64,000 bases of DNA from Dactylorhiza incarnata (Eukaryota; Streptophyta; Magnoliopsida; Asparagales; Orchidaceae), in assembly GCA_033032865.1 (NCBI GenBank), contig JAWHQI010000005.1, positions 14,346,001-14,410,000 of the forward strand, given 5' to 3'. The stretch's first letter is position 1; each line of letters opens with the position of its first letter. The notes beneath the pieces were generated by a model. The model had not been told where the DNA came from. It saw only the letters and a program-made list of their open reading frames with translations, and did not search any database. The position numbers and the translations under genes are program-made. Positions 47,728 through 58,696 of the stretch are shown here, one piece after another.

Positions 47728-48859
47728 CTACGGGCACTTGGACTTCAAGTGTCCCCTTTGACCGCACTGGAAACACGACCAATCTTTCAACCGGCACTGA
47801 GTCGCGTCGTGGCCCTTCTGCCCGCAATACCCACAAACCTTATCTTTCTTCCAACACTGGGCGGCATCATGCCCCGCCTGATTGCAAAAAGTGCAAAGGT
47901 AGAGCTTCTTCGGGGCACCCTGAAGAGCCATCAACTGTTGTTGCTCCTGCACACCCTGCCTCCTAAAACACTTTTCAAAGGGGTGGCCCAAACGGTCGCA
48001 GAAACTGCACACAACCCTGCCCTTCTTACTCGAAGCGGAGCTACCTCCATCGCCTGCTTTTCTCTTCTCTTTTCTAAATTCCATTCCTCTATTTTTGGCA
48101 TTCTCAATAGCTTCTACCTTCAGCGCGCCCTCCACAACATCCGCAAAGTTCACGGACCGGTAAGCGATGGCTAGCTGCTGGATCTCACTACGGAGACCTC
48201 CCAAAAATCTCTTCACTCGGTTTTCCTCAGAGGCAACCAAATCCGGGGCGAACCTGCTCAGCTTACTGAACTCAATCTCATATTACCCTACTGTGAGTTG
48301 TCTTTGCTTTAGATGCAAGAAGTTATTCATTAGGCGAACTTGTTCAACTGCAGGAAGGAATTTCTTCAACAGTCTCCCCTTAAACTGCTCTCACGAGCAA
48401 TCTTCTGCGAGTGCCTCCTTCTCCCTGATCCACCAACTTTTTTCCATACCCTTCAGCTGAAAGGCGGCAACCATCACTCTCTGGTCCACCAACACACCAA
48501 AATATGAGAACATCTCCTCCATCGCCAAGATCCAATCATCAAGTGCCATAAAGTCTGCCTTCCCGTCATAAGTCGGGGGGTCCTAGCCTCTGGAAGTGGG
48601 AAATAAAGTTCATCTCCGGCGGCAACGCAGTAGGGGGAACAAGGGATGCAGGACAGACGGGCTTCGGCTGACTCGCCACGGGTTGCTGCCGCTGAGTGGC
48701 AGTTAACAACGCCTGCAACTGCTCCTACATCGCGACCAACTGTCGCGCCAAAGTCTCGTTATTCAGGCGCAACTCTTCAATTACCGCTTCACTATGCGCA
48801 CCTGATGTCTCGCCCTCAAATTGGGGAAGAGGTTTCGCAGGCCGACGCCTAGAATCCAT
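47728..48859 (-). pseudogene. G1 gag with four tandem zinc knuckles
   Basis: Starts at ATG 48859 (MDSRRRPAKPLPQFEG). It is open for about 45 codons to a stop near 48725, then damaged through the capsid region, and open again from 48240. The C-terminal part has four CX2CX4HX4C knuckles in a row: CSFCDRLGHPFEKC, CTFCNQAGHDAAQC, CGYCGQKGHDATQC and CFQCGQRGHLKSKC. All metal ligands are present. Chromovirus gags usually have one knuckle; these should bind element RNA. Confidence 0.88.
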
Positions 48860-49511
48860 ATCTAGCAGAAACAACAACAAACAGCAAGATAAGGCTGAAC
48901 TCAAACATCTAGGAAGGGAAGACATACAAATACTTGCTTTTGCTACTGCTTTTTCTCTAGGAAAAGTAAATACATAATAATTCGCTACACTCGGGATGGT
49001 ATACCATCCATTACCCCTCGTGCACCTCTCCCCAATGCGTATAAACTTAGTATCTTACTTTTGAAATCATGTGTATACATGCGTCATCGTGTAGATCTCT
49101 AGCTTGGCACGTGTGCTTATGCAATGTTATGTTATGCATGCAGTGCTATGCAAACTATTAAAATGATTTAATGCATGCTATGAGCGGCGTACGCATGCGA
49201 TCTTATGCATCCCATACTACATATTATCGCATGCAACGAAAAAGAAAATCTAATGGACACGCATGCGACCTACGTTATGCATCCCATACTACATAACAGT
49301 CGTATGTTGTCACCTATGAGGATCCATATACAGACACAGATTATGCATCCCATACTACATAATATGCCCCGTATACTTCTTTCATGCTTATGAGTGTAGT
49401 TTTCGTGCTTTAGCCGAGATCTACCTATGACCCATCGGTGAGTGTATGCAATGAATAACGATTATTACTAGGCGGTTAACCGGGCCAACCAAACCATTTC
49501 CAGCAACCTGG
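48860..49511 (-). other. G1 5' leader with three direct repeats
   Basis: Untranslated leader between gag and the primer site, split from the latter by T. ATGCATCCCATACTACATA occurs at about 49205, 49277 and 49343, spaced 72 and 66 bases. No coding frame is evident. Confidence 0.65.
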
Positions 49512-49772
49512 TGATGAGTCCTGATCATATACACTTTTATGGACTCATCTGGGCCGTTTTTCTAGTCATTCCACTGCACTTTAGCCTTGTTTTAGCCTAT
49601 ATTTGTTATCACTTGCTATGTGCACTTCTAGGCCCGTTTTGGTGTTATTTCTTGTTTATCTTCATCATTAGCTTTCATGTATTGTTAAGTGCCACCTTCA
49701 GTGGCTAGATTGGTGGTTGTGCTGGAATGGGAGTCGTGCAGGTGTTCCCGGTGCAATTCTGCACAGGAACAC

Positions 49773-50131
49773 TGCGCACGATCACCGGTTCTATTGCGCA
49801 CGACCACTGGTCGTGCGCCACTGACCGTGTGCACTTAACCCTTTTTCACGAGTTCTGTTTGGTGCAGTGTGCACGACCACCAACGCCAGTGCGCACGACC
49901 ACCGGTAGTGCGCCACTGCTCGTGCGCACTTACCATTTAATTTCCGAGTTCTGTTTGCTGTAGTGCGCACGACCATCAACTCCAGTGCGCACGACCACCG
50001 GTCGTGCGCCACTGGTCGTGCGAACATGTTATTTCATAATTTCTGTCTTTGCAGGTTCCGTCCAGGCAGAGCGCACGATCATCGAATTCTAGTGCGCACG
50101 ACCACTGGTCGTGCGCCACTGACCGTGCGCA
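49773..50131. promoter_or_regulatory. T U3 palindromic GCGCACGACC array (5' copy)
   Basis: Four blocks of GCGCACGACCACTGGTCGTG-type hairpins (10-bp arms) alternate with GACCGTGCGCAC and GAGTTCTGT spacers. The array ends 18 bases before TATAAAT. The 3' copy is at 54639-54997, its TATA box at 55015-55021. The same composite is in G2. Confidence 0.78.
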
Positions 50132-50149
50132 CTGTTTAATTCCAGCGCC

Positions 50150-50156
50150 TATAAAT
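50150..50156 (+). promoter_or_regulatory. T 5' LTR TATA box
   Basis: TATAAAT directly after the palindromic array; duplicated in the 3' LTR at 55015-55021. Confidence 0.65.
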
Positions 50157-51181
50157 TCCCTGCTCGCGATTTAGGTCAGGAGAGCCCGCTGTATTCCGCC
50201 GTTTTTTGCTCCAGTTCGTCCGACTTCTCCCCTCCGTCGCCGCCCACCATCTAGAGGTGCTCCGGGCTTGTTCTTCACGCCAATCTTGAGCCGGAGTTTC
50301 CTCTCGGCCTCCTCCTTCATCCAAGAGCTCCAAAGGAAGACCTAGGCGCCATTGCCATCGAGCAAGAGGAAGTTTGCAACCTCTACCGGATCGTGACACG
50401 AAGAAGACGGGTCCATTGGAGAGTCGTGACAGCTCTCTCTACCCCGGACGTAGTTGCGGACCGAGCTTGGACGCGGATTGACAACCCGGCGATTCCAACC
50501 GTGAATCTACAACGAGCCTTCGGATTTGGTCGATTTCTTGCCTTATTCTTCTCTTATTGATTGTTGTAATAGCTAGATCTATATATTTTGATGAAGTTGC
50601 ACTTAGACTTGCTTCTATTTATATAGATTTCATGTTTGTGTGAAATGCTTTTGTGGTCTATGTGTTTATGAGGAGCGCCACCATCCATTTTCCACTTCAC
50701 CGTCACGTTCGTGTGCCGCACTAGCAATTGCTAGTGGCGTGCTTGTCGAAGAGGTGCTTGCGACCCTCATTCCGTTAGCCTACTCATCCATCCGCCTACC
50801 GAAGCGTGGCATCGCGGCCCGTGTATTCCATCCCGCCTAACGAAGCAGTGCGCTCAAGGCCTGCACAGTTCGATTCCGCTTGCCTACTCGTCCATCCGCC
50901 CTTTCGACGCAGCGCGCTCAAGGCCTGCCTAGTCTCCATCCCTCCAAGCGAAGCATTGCATAGCGGCATTGCATAGGAGTAGTTGATAGCTTTTATTTTA
51001 TTTTCCAAAAGCCAACCCAACTCCCCCGCATTCCATCCGATTTTAGGACTTCAATCTCAAATCCTTCCTCGAAACCTAACTCCACCTTACTGTGTTCCTC
51101 AAGAGACCGACACTCGGGGATTTTCCCCATTATTATTACTTGCGCGACCGGTGCACTTGCCGAATCATCGCATCAAGTTTT

Positions 51182-51199
51182 TGGCGCCGTTGCCGGGGA
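51182..51199 (+). other. T primer binding site (tRNA-Asp)
   Basis: TGGCGCCGTTGCCGGGGA, six bases after the LTR, is complementary to 18 bases at the 3' end of plant tRNA-Asp(GUC) including CCA. This primer is typical of Athila and some Tat elements. Confidence 0.88.
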
Positions 51200-51433
51200 A
51201 CACAGTCGTGTGAGTTTTCTTGAGAGGGAGAGCCGAGAGATAGTAGTTCTTCCAGTGTGTATAGCCGCTTTATTTTTTTTTTTTTTTTGCCTTTTAATTA
51301 TCTTTTGTTTGTTTTTATTTCTTCATCCCCTATTTTAAAGTTTTAGGCAAGTTTTATTCAAGGAGTTTTTCTAGTTGTGTAGATTTCCTTGCAAAGAATT
51401 TCAGTTTCTTTTTATCTGCTTTGAATTTTGAAA

Positions 51434-52636
51434 ATGTCGTCATGGGATATTTCGCCTAGCTTTAATGATAAGATGGTTTATTATATAGACCAAATGAATG
51501 AGTTGAATGCTAGGCAGTGTAGGAACATTGTTTGCTTGTTGTGTCGAGGAGAGGGTCATGAATTGAAGGACTGTCCTAGTCTTTTCAAGCCTGACCGCCA
51601 CTCCTCCACCCAGGACAACATTGTCCCTATCGCTCATTCTTTACCCATGGAGGCAATTGTGCCCTCTACCCCCGAGCTTGTCTCGTGCACGGACTCCTCA
51701 CTCCCTGTTTATGGCTTCACTCCCAGTGATGATGATCACTCATCTGTTAGCCAACAAGGAGAGGAATGGGAGCTCCTAGATGCACCTGAGTATGATGAGG
51801 AAAGTATTCTTTCCATCGGGGAGGCTTTAGCAGATCTTTTTGCGGAGGAACCGAATATTTTTGTCCCTCCAGTTTCTTTGCAAGATTTTTCTACACATAT
51901 TCTTTATGATCCTATCGAAGTAAAGGAGCTGGGTGATGCTTCTGACTCGGAGGGTGCTCCAAAGTGGGATGAGGATGTCATTTTCCCTGAGGGGGAGAAT
52001 GAATACTTTGAACACGATGATGCACCTCGGTGGGATGAGGAGGATACTCTCTCTGATGAGGAGGTTTGCACTTCTTCATGGGACGAGGAGGTCCAAATCA
52101 CCATTGAGGCTCCTGAGTTCTCAAGTTCCCCTTGCTATGATATTTACGATGATGATAGTGATCTATCCTTGGATCCTGCTGGGAGTGAGACCGGGATCAC
52201 TCCCCCGATTGATGTTTATTTATGTTCTTCGTCTTCTTTATTTCTTGATCCCCTTCCTTCATCCGAGCCTGTGCAGGTTGAGTCTTCACAGGTATCCCAG
52301 GAGGACTTGGAGCTTTTTGCTCAAGTCAATGATGAGAGTATCCTCTCATGTGAGGAGGTTTATTCCCCCTCCGTTGAGGAAGCTCCACTCATTGCCTTTA
52401 CCTCCTGCTGCCTCCCTGTTGACGATACCTTGCTAGGCAAGGATGTGTTTTGTGAGATGAGTGAGGACCAGGCCTCCTCCTCTTCTTACTTTCTTTTCCC
52501 TCTACCTGTGTCAAGCAGGTATTATTTATATTCGGGTAGAGGCGTGACTGTTCTTTCGCCGTATCGGTACCCGCTACCAACACGCATATTAGAACAGTTA
52601 CCGGTGCACTTTTCTTTTCATAGGCCCATTAGCTAG
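51434..52636 (+). CDS. T zinc-knuckle, acidic-repeat protein, about 400 aa
   Basis: The only gene of T and fully open. The first ATG is 51434 (MSSWDISPSF). Residues about 35-50 hold one CX2CX4HX4C knuckle, CLLCRGEGHELKDC. After it the protein is acidic and Ser/Pro-rich, with a loose repeat centred on W/Y-D-E: PEYDEESI, PKWDEDVI, PRWDEEDT and SWDEEV. No capsid, protease or polymerase domain is visible. A knuckle in a non-autonomous element suggests RNA binding and packaging help. It may be a gag remnant or an acquired host-type zinc-knuckle gene; I cannot decide. Confidence 0.75.
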   Translation: MSSWDISPSFNDKMVYYIDQMNELNARQCRNIVCLLCRGEGHELKDCPSLFKPDRHSSTQDNIVPIAHSLPMEAIVPSTPELVSCTDSSLPVYGFTPSDDDHSSVSQQGEEWELLDAPEYDEESILSIGEALADLFAEEPNIFVPPVSLQDFSTHILYDPIEVKELGDASDSEGAPKWDEDVIFPEGENEYFEHDDAPRWDEEDTLSDEEVCTSSWDEEVQITIEAPEFSSSPCYDIYDDDSDLSLDPAGSETGITPPIDVYLCSSSSLFLDPLPSSEPVQVESSQVSQEDLELFAQVNDESILSCEEVYSPSVEEAPLIAFTSCCLPVDDTLLGKDVFCEMSEDQASSSSYFLFPLPVSSRYYLYSGRGVTVLSPYRYPLPTRILEQLPVHFSFHRPIS

Positions 52637-54363
52637 AACCTTTAGTTTTTGAATAAGTCGTGCTGGGATGACAATAACCCCAGTAGTTATCTTACTTTTC
52701 TTGCATTTTATTTTTAGTCCATCCTGTTTAGTTAGCTGTAGTTTATTGTAGTTTATCTTTTTCTGCTTCTTTTGTTTTGCGGAGCTGACCCCTGCAGGTA
52801 TATTTTCTGGATGGCGGATGCTGCAGCTTCATTTTAGCTTACACGCCAATCTTCTGGTGTGCTCATTTCTGAGCATTGGGTACTCTCTTCCCCTAGCCCT
52901 ATTTCGATTTTCCTGTCATATATTACGAGGATTGTTTAGTTTAAGTCTGGGGGAGAGTAGTTTTGTTTACCCGCTCACGTGCACTATTGCACTGCATGCT
53001 AGAAGATTTTCATTTAAATTGTTGTTCATTTTCATTGCACACCACAGCACCCACTTGAGCGCGTACTCATCTGTATGCAAGCTCTGTAGTGAATTTAATT
53101 CTTCTGCTTATGTGGGAAAATCTAGGTGATGGCTTAGGACTATGTAGCAGAGTAAAATGTTGACTCTAGTAGTGCTCCTAGTCGAGTGCTCGGTTGCATA
53201 GAGATTTGTGTAGATTAGATTTCTTTTTATACTATGGTTTTATATTTTTCTCTGTTAGTGTAAATGTTGTTTACTCTACTCAAATGGTGAATCCGGTGTG
53301 AATCAAACGGTAGCATAGGGATGTGTGTATACGATCGCTAGATTCGTATTGCTTGAGTCGGGAGAAAGGAGAATCTTTCTCGGTGGCTAGAACTTGCCCC
53401 AAGCGATTCTTGAAGCATGGGTATACGGTTAGTCAATTGTGTGAATGTGATATAGGCCATCATTTTGGCCCGGTTGAGCCTTTGTGCCTATCCCTACCGC
53501 TATATCCTCGCTAGCCCAGTTGTGCCTACCCGTTCTTTGATTCAGCCCCACTTTTATTTCACCAAAGCCCAAAAGCCAATCCTAGTCGCACACCCAAAAT
53601 TTGAGCTTTAGCTGTTTATTATTTTCATGAGTTGGGTTGTTGATGTGGTAATATGTTTGTGAAGATGTGGATGTGTCCTTTTGTTTATTTGCTGAAAATG
53701 ATAAGAAAAGAAAAAAAAATGAGAAAAAGAAAAGAAGTTAAAAAGAAAGGAAAGAGAAGGAATGTTTAATTGAAAATCTTTATGTATAGATTTATGTTTG
53801 GGAGTAGGCGGTGCACGCACCCATGCTGTTAAGTCCAAGTCTGGGGGTGTTGTGTACCCGCGTGTTTGTGTGGTGAATGAGGATAGTTTCCTGCATTAGC
53901 TCATTTGGGTTTAGTGTTTGAACCATCGTCTTTATCATTGTACACCTCACCTAAACCCAAACCCCATTTAAAACCTAAAGTCCTATTGATTCACGCATTT
54001 GAGTCAAACCAGTGCCGTGGAGAGAATGTGACCGGGCAAGCCTATGGTCACCGACACCGATGGATTTCGGTGGAGTTTATCCGGCACCCCAATCTTGAGC
54101 AATGCTCATCTCAGCGTTTAGTTTACTTTCTCCGTATGCATGACCGAACGATTCACCGCTTTTCACCATTTTGAGTAGTTGTAATATGCTTTTACTCTTT
54201 TAGAAATATATAAACTGTTTTTATAGTCAGAAATCTTTTCTACTATTTTTCTTATGCACGTGAGCATGCAACTTCGCATGGTACTCTGTATTGTAGTTTT
54301 AAGCCATCTATTTTTCTTTCCCCGTTCGCTTAGAATTTGTTTGCTCGGGACGCGCAAACAGGT
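52637..54363. other. T 3' non-coding interior with internal purine tracts
   Basis: No convincing gene. AAGTCTGGGGGAG at 52943-52955 and AAGTCTGGGGGTG at 53837-53849 duplicate the terminal PPT motif. A purine-rich AAAAGAAAAAAA stretch lies near 53700-53760. Confidence 0.7.
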
Positions 54364-54376
54364 AAGTCTGGGGGTG
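54364..54376 (+). other. T polypurine tract
   Basis: AAGTCTGGGGGTG immediately before the 3' LTR start TGATGAG. Confidence 0.85.
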
Positions 54377-56040
54377 TGATGAGTCCTGATCATATACACT
54401 TTTATGGACTCATCTGGGCCGTTTTTCTAGTCATTCCACTGCACTTTAGCCTTGTTTTAGCCTATATTTGTTATCACTTGTTATGTGCACTTCTAGGCCC
54501 GTTTTGGTGTTATTTCTTGTTTATCTTCATCATTAGCTTTCATGTATTGTTAAGTGCCACCTTCAGTGGCTAGATTGGTAGTTGTGCTGGAATGGGAGTC
54601 GTGCAGGTGTTCCAGGTGCAATTCTGCACAGGAACACTGCGCACGATCACCGGTTCTATTGCGCACGACCACTGGTCGTGCGCCACTGACCGTGTGCACT
54701 TAACCCTTTTTCACGAGTTCTGTTTGGTGCAGTGTGCACGACCACCAACGCCAGTGCACACGACCACCGGTAGTGCGCCACTGCTCGTGCGCACTTACCA
54801 TTTAATTTCCGAGTTCTGTTTGCTGTAGTGCGCACGACCATCAACTCCAGTGCGCACGACCACCGGTCGTGCGCCACTGGTCGTGCGAACATGTTATTTC
54901 ATAATTTCTGTCTTTGCAGGTTCCGTCCAGGCAGAGCGCACGATCATCGAATTCTAGTGCGCACGACCACTGGTCGTGCGCCACTGACCGTGCGCACTGT
55001 TTAATTCCAGCGCCTATAAATTCCCTGCTCGCGATTTAGGTCAGGAGAGCCCGCCGTATTCCGCCGTTTTCTGCTCCAGTTCGTCTGACTTCGCCCCTCC
55101 GTCGCCGCCCACCATCTAGAGGTGCTCCGGGCTTGTTCTTCACGCCAATCTTGAGCCGGAGTTTCCTCTCGGCCTTCTCCTTCATCCAAGAGCTCCAAAG
55201 GAAGACCTAGCCGCCATTGCCATCGAGCAAGAGGAAATTTGCAACCTCTACCGGATCGTGACACGAAGAAGACGGGTCCATTGGAGAGTCGTGACAGCTC
55301 TCTCTACCCCGGACGTAGTTGCGGACCGAGCTTGGACGCGGATTGACAACCCGGCGATTCCAACCGTGAATCTACAACGAGCCTTCGGATTTGGTCGATT
55401 TCTTGCCTTATTCTTCTCTTATTGATTGTTGTAATAGCTAGATCTATATATTTTGATGAAGTTGCACTTAGACTTGCTTCTATTTATATAGATTTCATGT
55501 TTGTGTGAAATGCTTTTGTGGTCTATGTGTTTATGAGGAGCGCCACCATCCATTTTCCACTTCACCGTCACGTTCGTGTGCCGCACTAGCAATTGCTAGT
55601 GGCGTGCTTGTCGAAGAGGTGCTTGCGACCCTCATTCCGTTAGCCTACTCATCCATCCGCCTACCGAAGCGTGGCATCGCGGCCCGTGTATTCCATCCCG
55701 CCTAACGAAGCAGTGCGCTCAAGGCCTACACAGTTCGATTCCGCTTGCCTACTCGTCCATCCGCCCTTTCGACGCAGCGCGCTCAAGGCCTGCCTAGTCT
55801 CCATCCCGCCAAGCGAAGCATTGCATAGCGGCATTGCATAGGAGTAGTTGATATCTTTTATTTTATTTTCCAAAAGCCAACCCAACTCCCCCGCATTCCA
55901 TCCGATTTTAGGACTTCAATCTCAAATCCTTCCTCGAAACCTAACTCCACCTTACTGTGTTCCTCAAGAGACCGACACTCGGGGATTTTCCCCATTATTA
56001 TTACTTGCGCGACCGGTGCACTTGCCGAATCATCGCATCA
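54377..56040 (+). repeat. T 3' LTR
   Basis: 1664 bp and nearly identical to 49512-51175, including its array and TATA box. It ends GCATCA. Confidence 0.95.
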
Positions 56041-56053
56041 CCCGGTCAACCTA

Positions 56054-56065
56054 GCTCTGATACCA
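56054..56065 (-). other. G1 primer binding site
   Basis: The plus strand GCTCTGATACCA is the exact reverse complement of the initiator-Met site. It lies two bases from the LTR end TGTCACAACCCG and fixes G1 on the minus strand. Confidence 0.93.
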
Positions 56066-56067
56066 AC

Positions 56068-58696
56068 TGTCACAACCCGTATTTTCCCCTGAATTATGCA
56101 ACGATATCAGAGTAAAGGAAAAAATATGCATCATGATGCCACGTCCTGTAGGGGACAACTACAGACATTCAGGCAAGCACTCAAACGAACATTTTTTTGA
56201 GAAACGATAGGTATTTGTAAAAAAAGAATTATCTTTTAACATTTTTTTCTTTGGTTAGGAAGTCGTGCCCCTCGGCCCTGTGGTCTACATAGCCACCATT
56301 AGAAAAGATATGCATACATAGCGGAAGAAAATAGGTTCCTTTTTACCCTAAAAGTGTTGAAGACCAGAAATGTCTCCAGGGCGTACGTAGGACTACATTT
56401 AGAATATCATAAGAAAATACCATTTTTTTTACGCTTTGCAAATATGTGATACATAATAACTAGTAAAGCAAGGCATGCTATAAAAATTTAATTTGTGTAA
56501 AGGGTTTCACGTATACCAAAAATAATACATTTTCTAGAGAGTACATGCATACTAAAACCAAAATAGGAAAAAGGGAAAACAAGTAGCAGCATAAGCAAGT
56601 AATCTGAACCAAAAGCCATACGGGCGCCGACAGCTGACACGAACCCACAGGATAGAGAGCCGACAATCCAAAAGAAAAAGGGCTACAGCTAACAAAAGAA
56701 AGGAAACTGCATCCTTACCCACAAGGGAGGAGAGGCCTCGGTGGGTGAAACTGGACGACTCCGCTCTAACCCCAGAGGCTGCTACTAACCTGAACCTGAG
56801 GCATCCATAAGAAAAGAATACCTCGGCCCAAAGGGTACAAGAAAACAGCAAAGAAGAAAGAAGCTATAAGGTGATAAGTATAAAGTTCAGCCAAGAGTGA
56901 GGCACGGGTTTAGCAATCTTCTTTTCCTTGAACAAGCATACAAGCCACAAGAGTATGCCCCATCCAGGGCAAATAGTAAGGAAAGAAAGCCACACCAAGC
57001 TGTTGCATAACGAGATAAAAGAACTGCGGTGGGGGCCTCAATATCCACCCACTCACCCATTCCAAACCACCGTGGTGAGGGCCCATACGTCCACCCACTC
57101 TCCGGTCTGAAACCACTATGGTGAGGGCTCATACGTCCACCCACTCTCCAGTCTGAAACCACTGTGGTGGGGGCCCATACGTCCATCCACTCTCCAGTCT
57201 AAAACCATTGTGATGGGGCCCAAACATCCACCCACTATCTAGTCTAAAGCTAGATTCCAACATAATCTCATTAGCAACAAGCTTGGTTTGACGCTCAAGA
57301 AGGGTCTAGCATTTAGTATAGGAGAAAGAACTTTAGCATTTACACTATAAGTATAAGGCTGTATAAGAGCATTTGGTAACCTCTACTGTAATAAATAAGC
57401 TGCCGATAATTGGAACAGGTATAGAGCTCGAAACCTAAAATGCATCTACATAACTTTACAGTTAGCAATTAATGGTTTCGCTGAATCATCGAGAACTAGC
57501 AAGGAAATTCCCAGGGAGCTTGGCCTCTAATTCCCCCGACTCGCCAGGAATTAGAAATGAAATTACCGGGGAATTTAAGACCTGGTTCCTCATACCGTTA
57601 AGGATTAGCAAACATGGCTCCATGAAACTTAGCCGCAACACCAACCACACCTTCTACCAAGTGTATATTTATATATATATTCAGAATTTAAAACTATCTA
57701 GAGTTGAGCTGGGCCATAAAATGCAGAAGCGGAGCTATCTAGATTTTAGCCAATCAGGATTAACCATTTATTTATATCTAGGATCTGGCAAACCATCCAT
57801 CTTCTAATCATTTATACGAATACCTATCCGGAATACCATCCAAATTTCCAACAAACGACAAGTGCATAAATTAAGCAGTGTAGAAAATGACCAGAGCTGA
57901 GTATGACAAGTGCAGGATTTAGCCGAGAACATAATCAGAAATGCCACAATGACCAGCAAGCAACCCCACCAAAGCAGGAGTACAGGGTTCAATAGCAAAA
58001 GTTTCATGATTTCTACTAGCACATGTATATATAGATATAACCCAAAATTAGCCAATACCAGCCAACATAAGCCCCCAAGAAAACTGCTAGCATAACCCAA
58101 GAATAGATTCTGTTATCAGTAATTTTAGGGGAAAAAACTGCCAACATAAGTCACCAAATAATCGGGTAGCGGTGATTAAGAAGTCAGGTAAGAGAACTGT
58201 CATCATAAGCCCCCAAACAACAAGGAAATCAAGTGCAGGAATTTAGAAATTAGGTGAAGAGAACTGCCATCATAAGCCCCAAATTAAGAAATTAGAGAAA
58301 GAGATCTGCCAGCATAAGCTCTCAAACAACAAAGAAATCGGGTGTAGGGATTAAGAAGTCAGGTAAGAGAACTGCCATCATAATCTCCCAAACAACAAAT
58401 TAGGTAAAGATACCTACTCGTATAAACTCCATACCATAAAAGCAACAGAAATAGGGGGAGGGGTGAGGGGGAGAAGAAGAAGAGTTTTCTTGCCTCTAAA
58501 TCCACCGGCAACCCGATGGACTTGCGATAAGCAGAGGAAGAGCCGCCCGGATCCACAGCTCCGGAGACGAAACCAGACCCGACAACCCAAAACCATTCAC
58601 CTCTGACGGCTCTGGCGCCGCTCCACCCCGACCTCGCCAAAACCCTACCCTCCAAGCTCCTGGAGCGTTATCGGGATCGAAAGAAAGAGTGCGCCC
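56068..58696 (-). repeat. G1 5' LTR, truncated by S3
   Basis: Collinear with 16715-19340 of the 3' LTR, then broken at GTGCGCCC where S3 begins. It carries the 46-bp array at 57064-57246 (anchors 57081, 57127, 57173 and 57219). The missing end, about 400 bp, should lie beyond the window. Confidence 0.9.

Larger units (their letters stand above)
49512..51175 (+). repeat. T 5' LTR
   Basis: 1664 bp. The palindromic array (49773-50131) is followed by TATAAAT (50150-50156). Several CGAAGC/GCGCTCAAGGCCTG blocks repeat at 50800-50960. The small open frames recur in the other LTR without protein features. Confidence 0.94.
49512..56040 (+). mobile_element. T: young non-autonomous Athila/Tat-like Ty3 element
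   Basis: LTRs of 1664 bp each start TGATGAG and end GCATCA. The flanks are CCTGG (49507-49511) and CCCGG (56041-56045), a duplication with one C/T change. About 13 differences between the LTRs by eye make it the youngest insertion here. It has a tRNA-Asp primer site, one small zinc-knuckle gene, no pol, and purine tracts. It sits in the G1 leader. Confidence 0.9.
16715..58696 (-). mobile_element. G1: old Ty3/gypsy chromovirus, split by nested insertions
   Basis: Minus-strand element with the order 5' LTR (56068-58696, truncated by S3), primer site, leader, gag, protease, RT, RNase H, integrase, chromodomain, purine tract and 3' LTR (16715-19770). C1 (21155-45407) splits the integrase and T (49512-56040) splits the leader. 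Protein order and the chromodomain-like C-terminus place it among chromoviruses, near Tekay/Reina types. Every coding domain has stops or shifts, so it is inactive and is the oldest layer of this nest. Confidence 0.9.

Noticed and set aside
49773..50131. Regular short repeats with spacers resembling a CRISPR array
   Set aside because: Units are degenerate, inverted as well as direct, spacers are similar to each other, and the array lies in the LTR of a plant retrotransposon.
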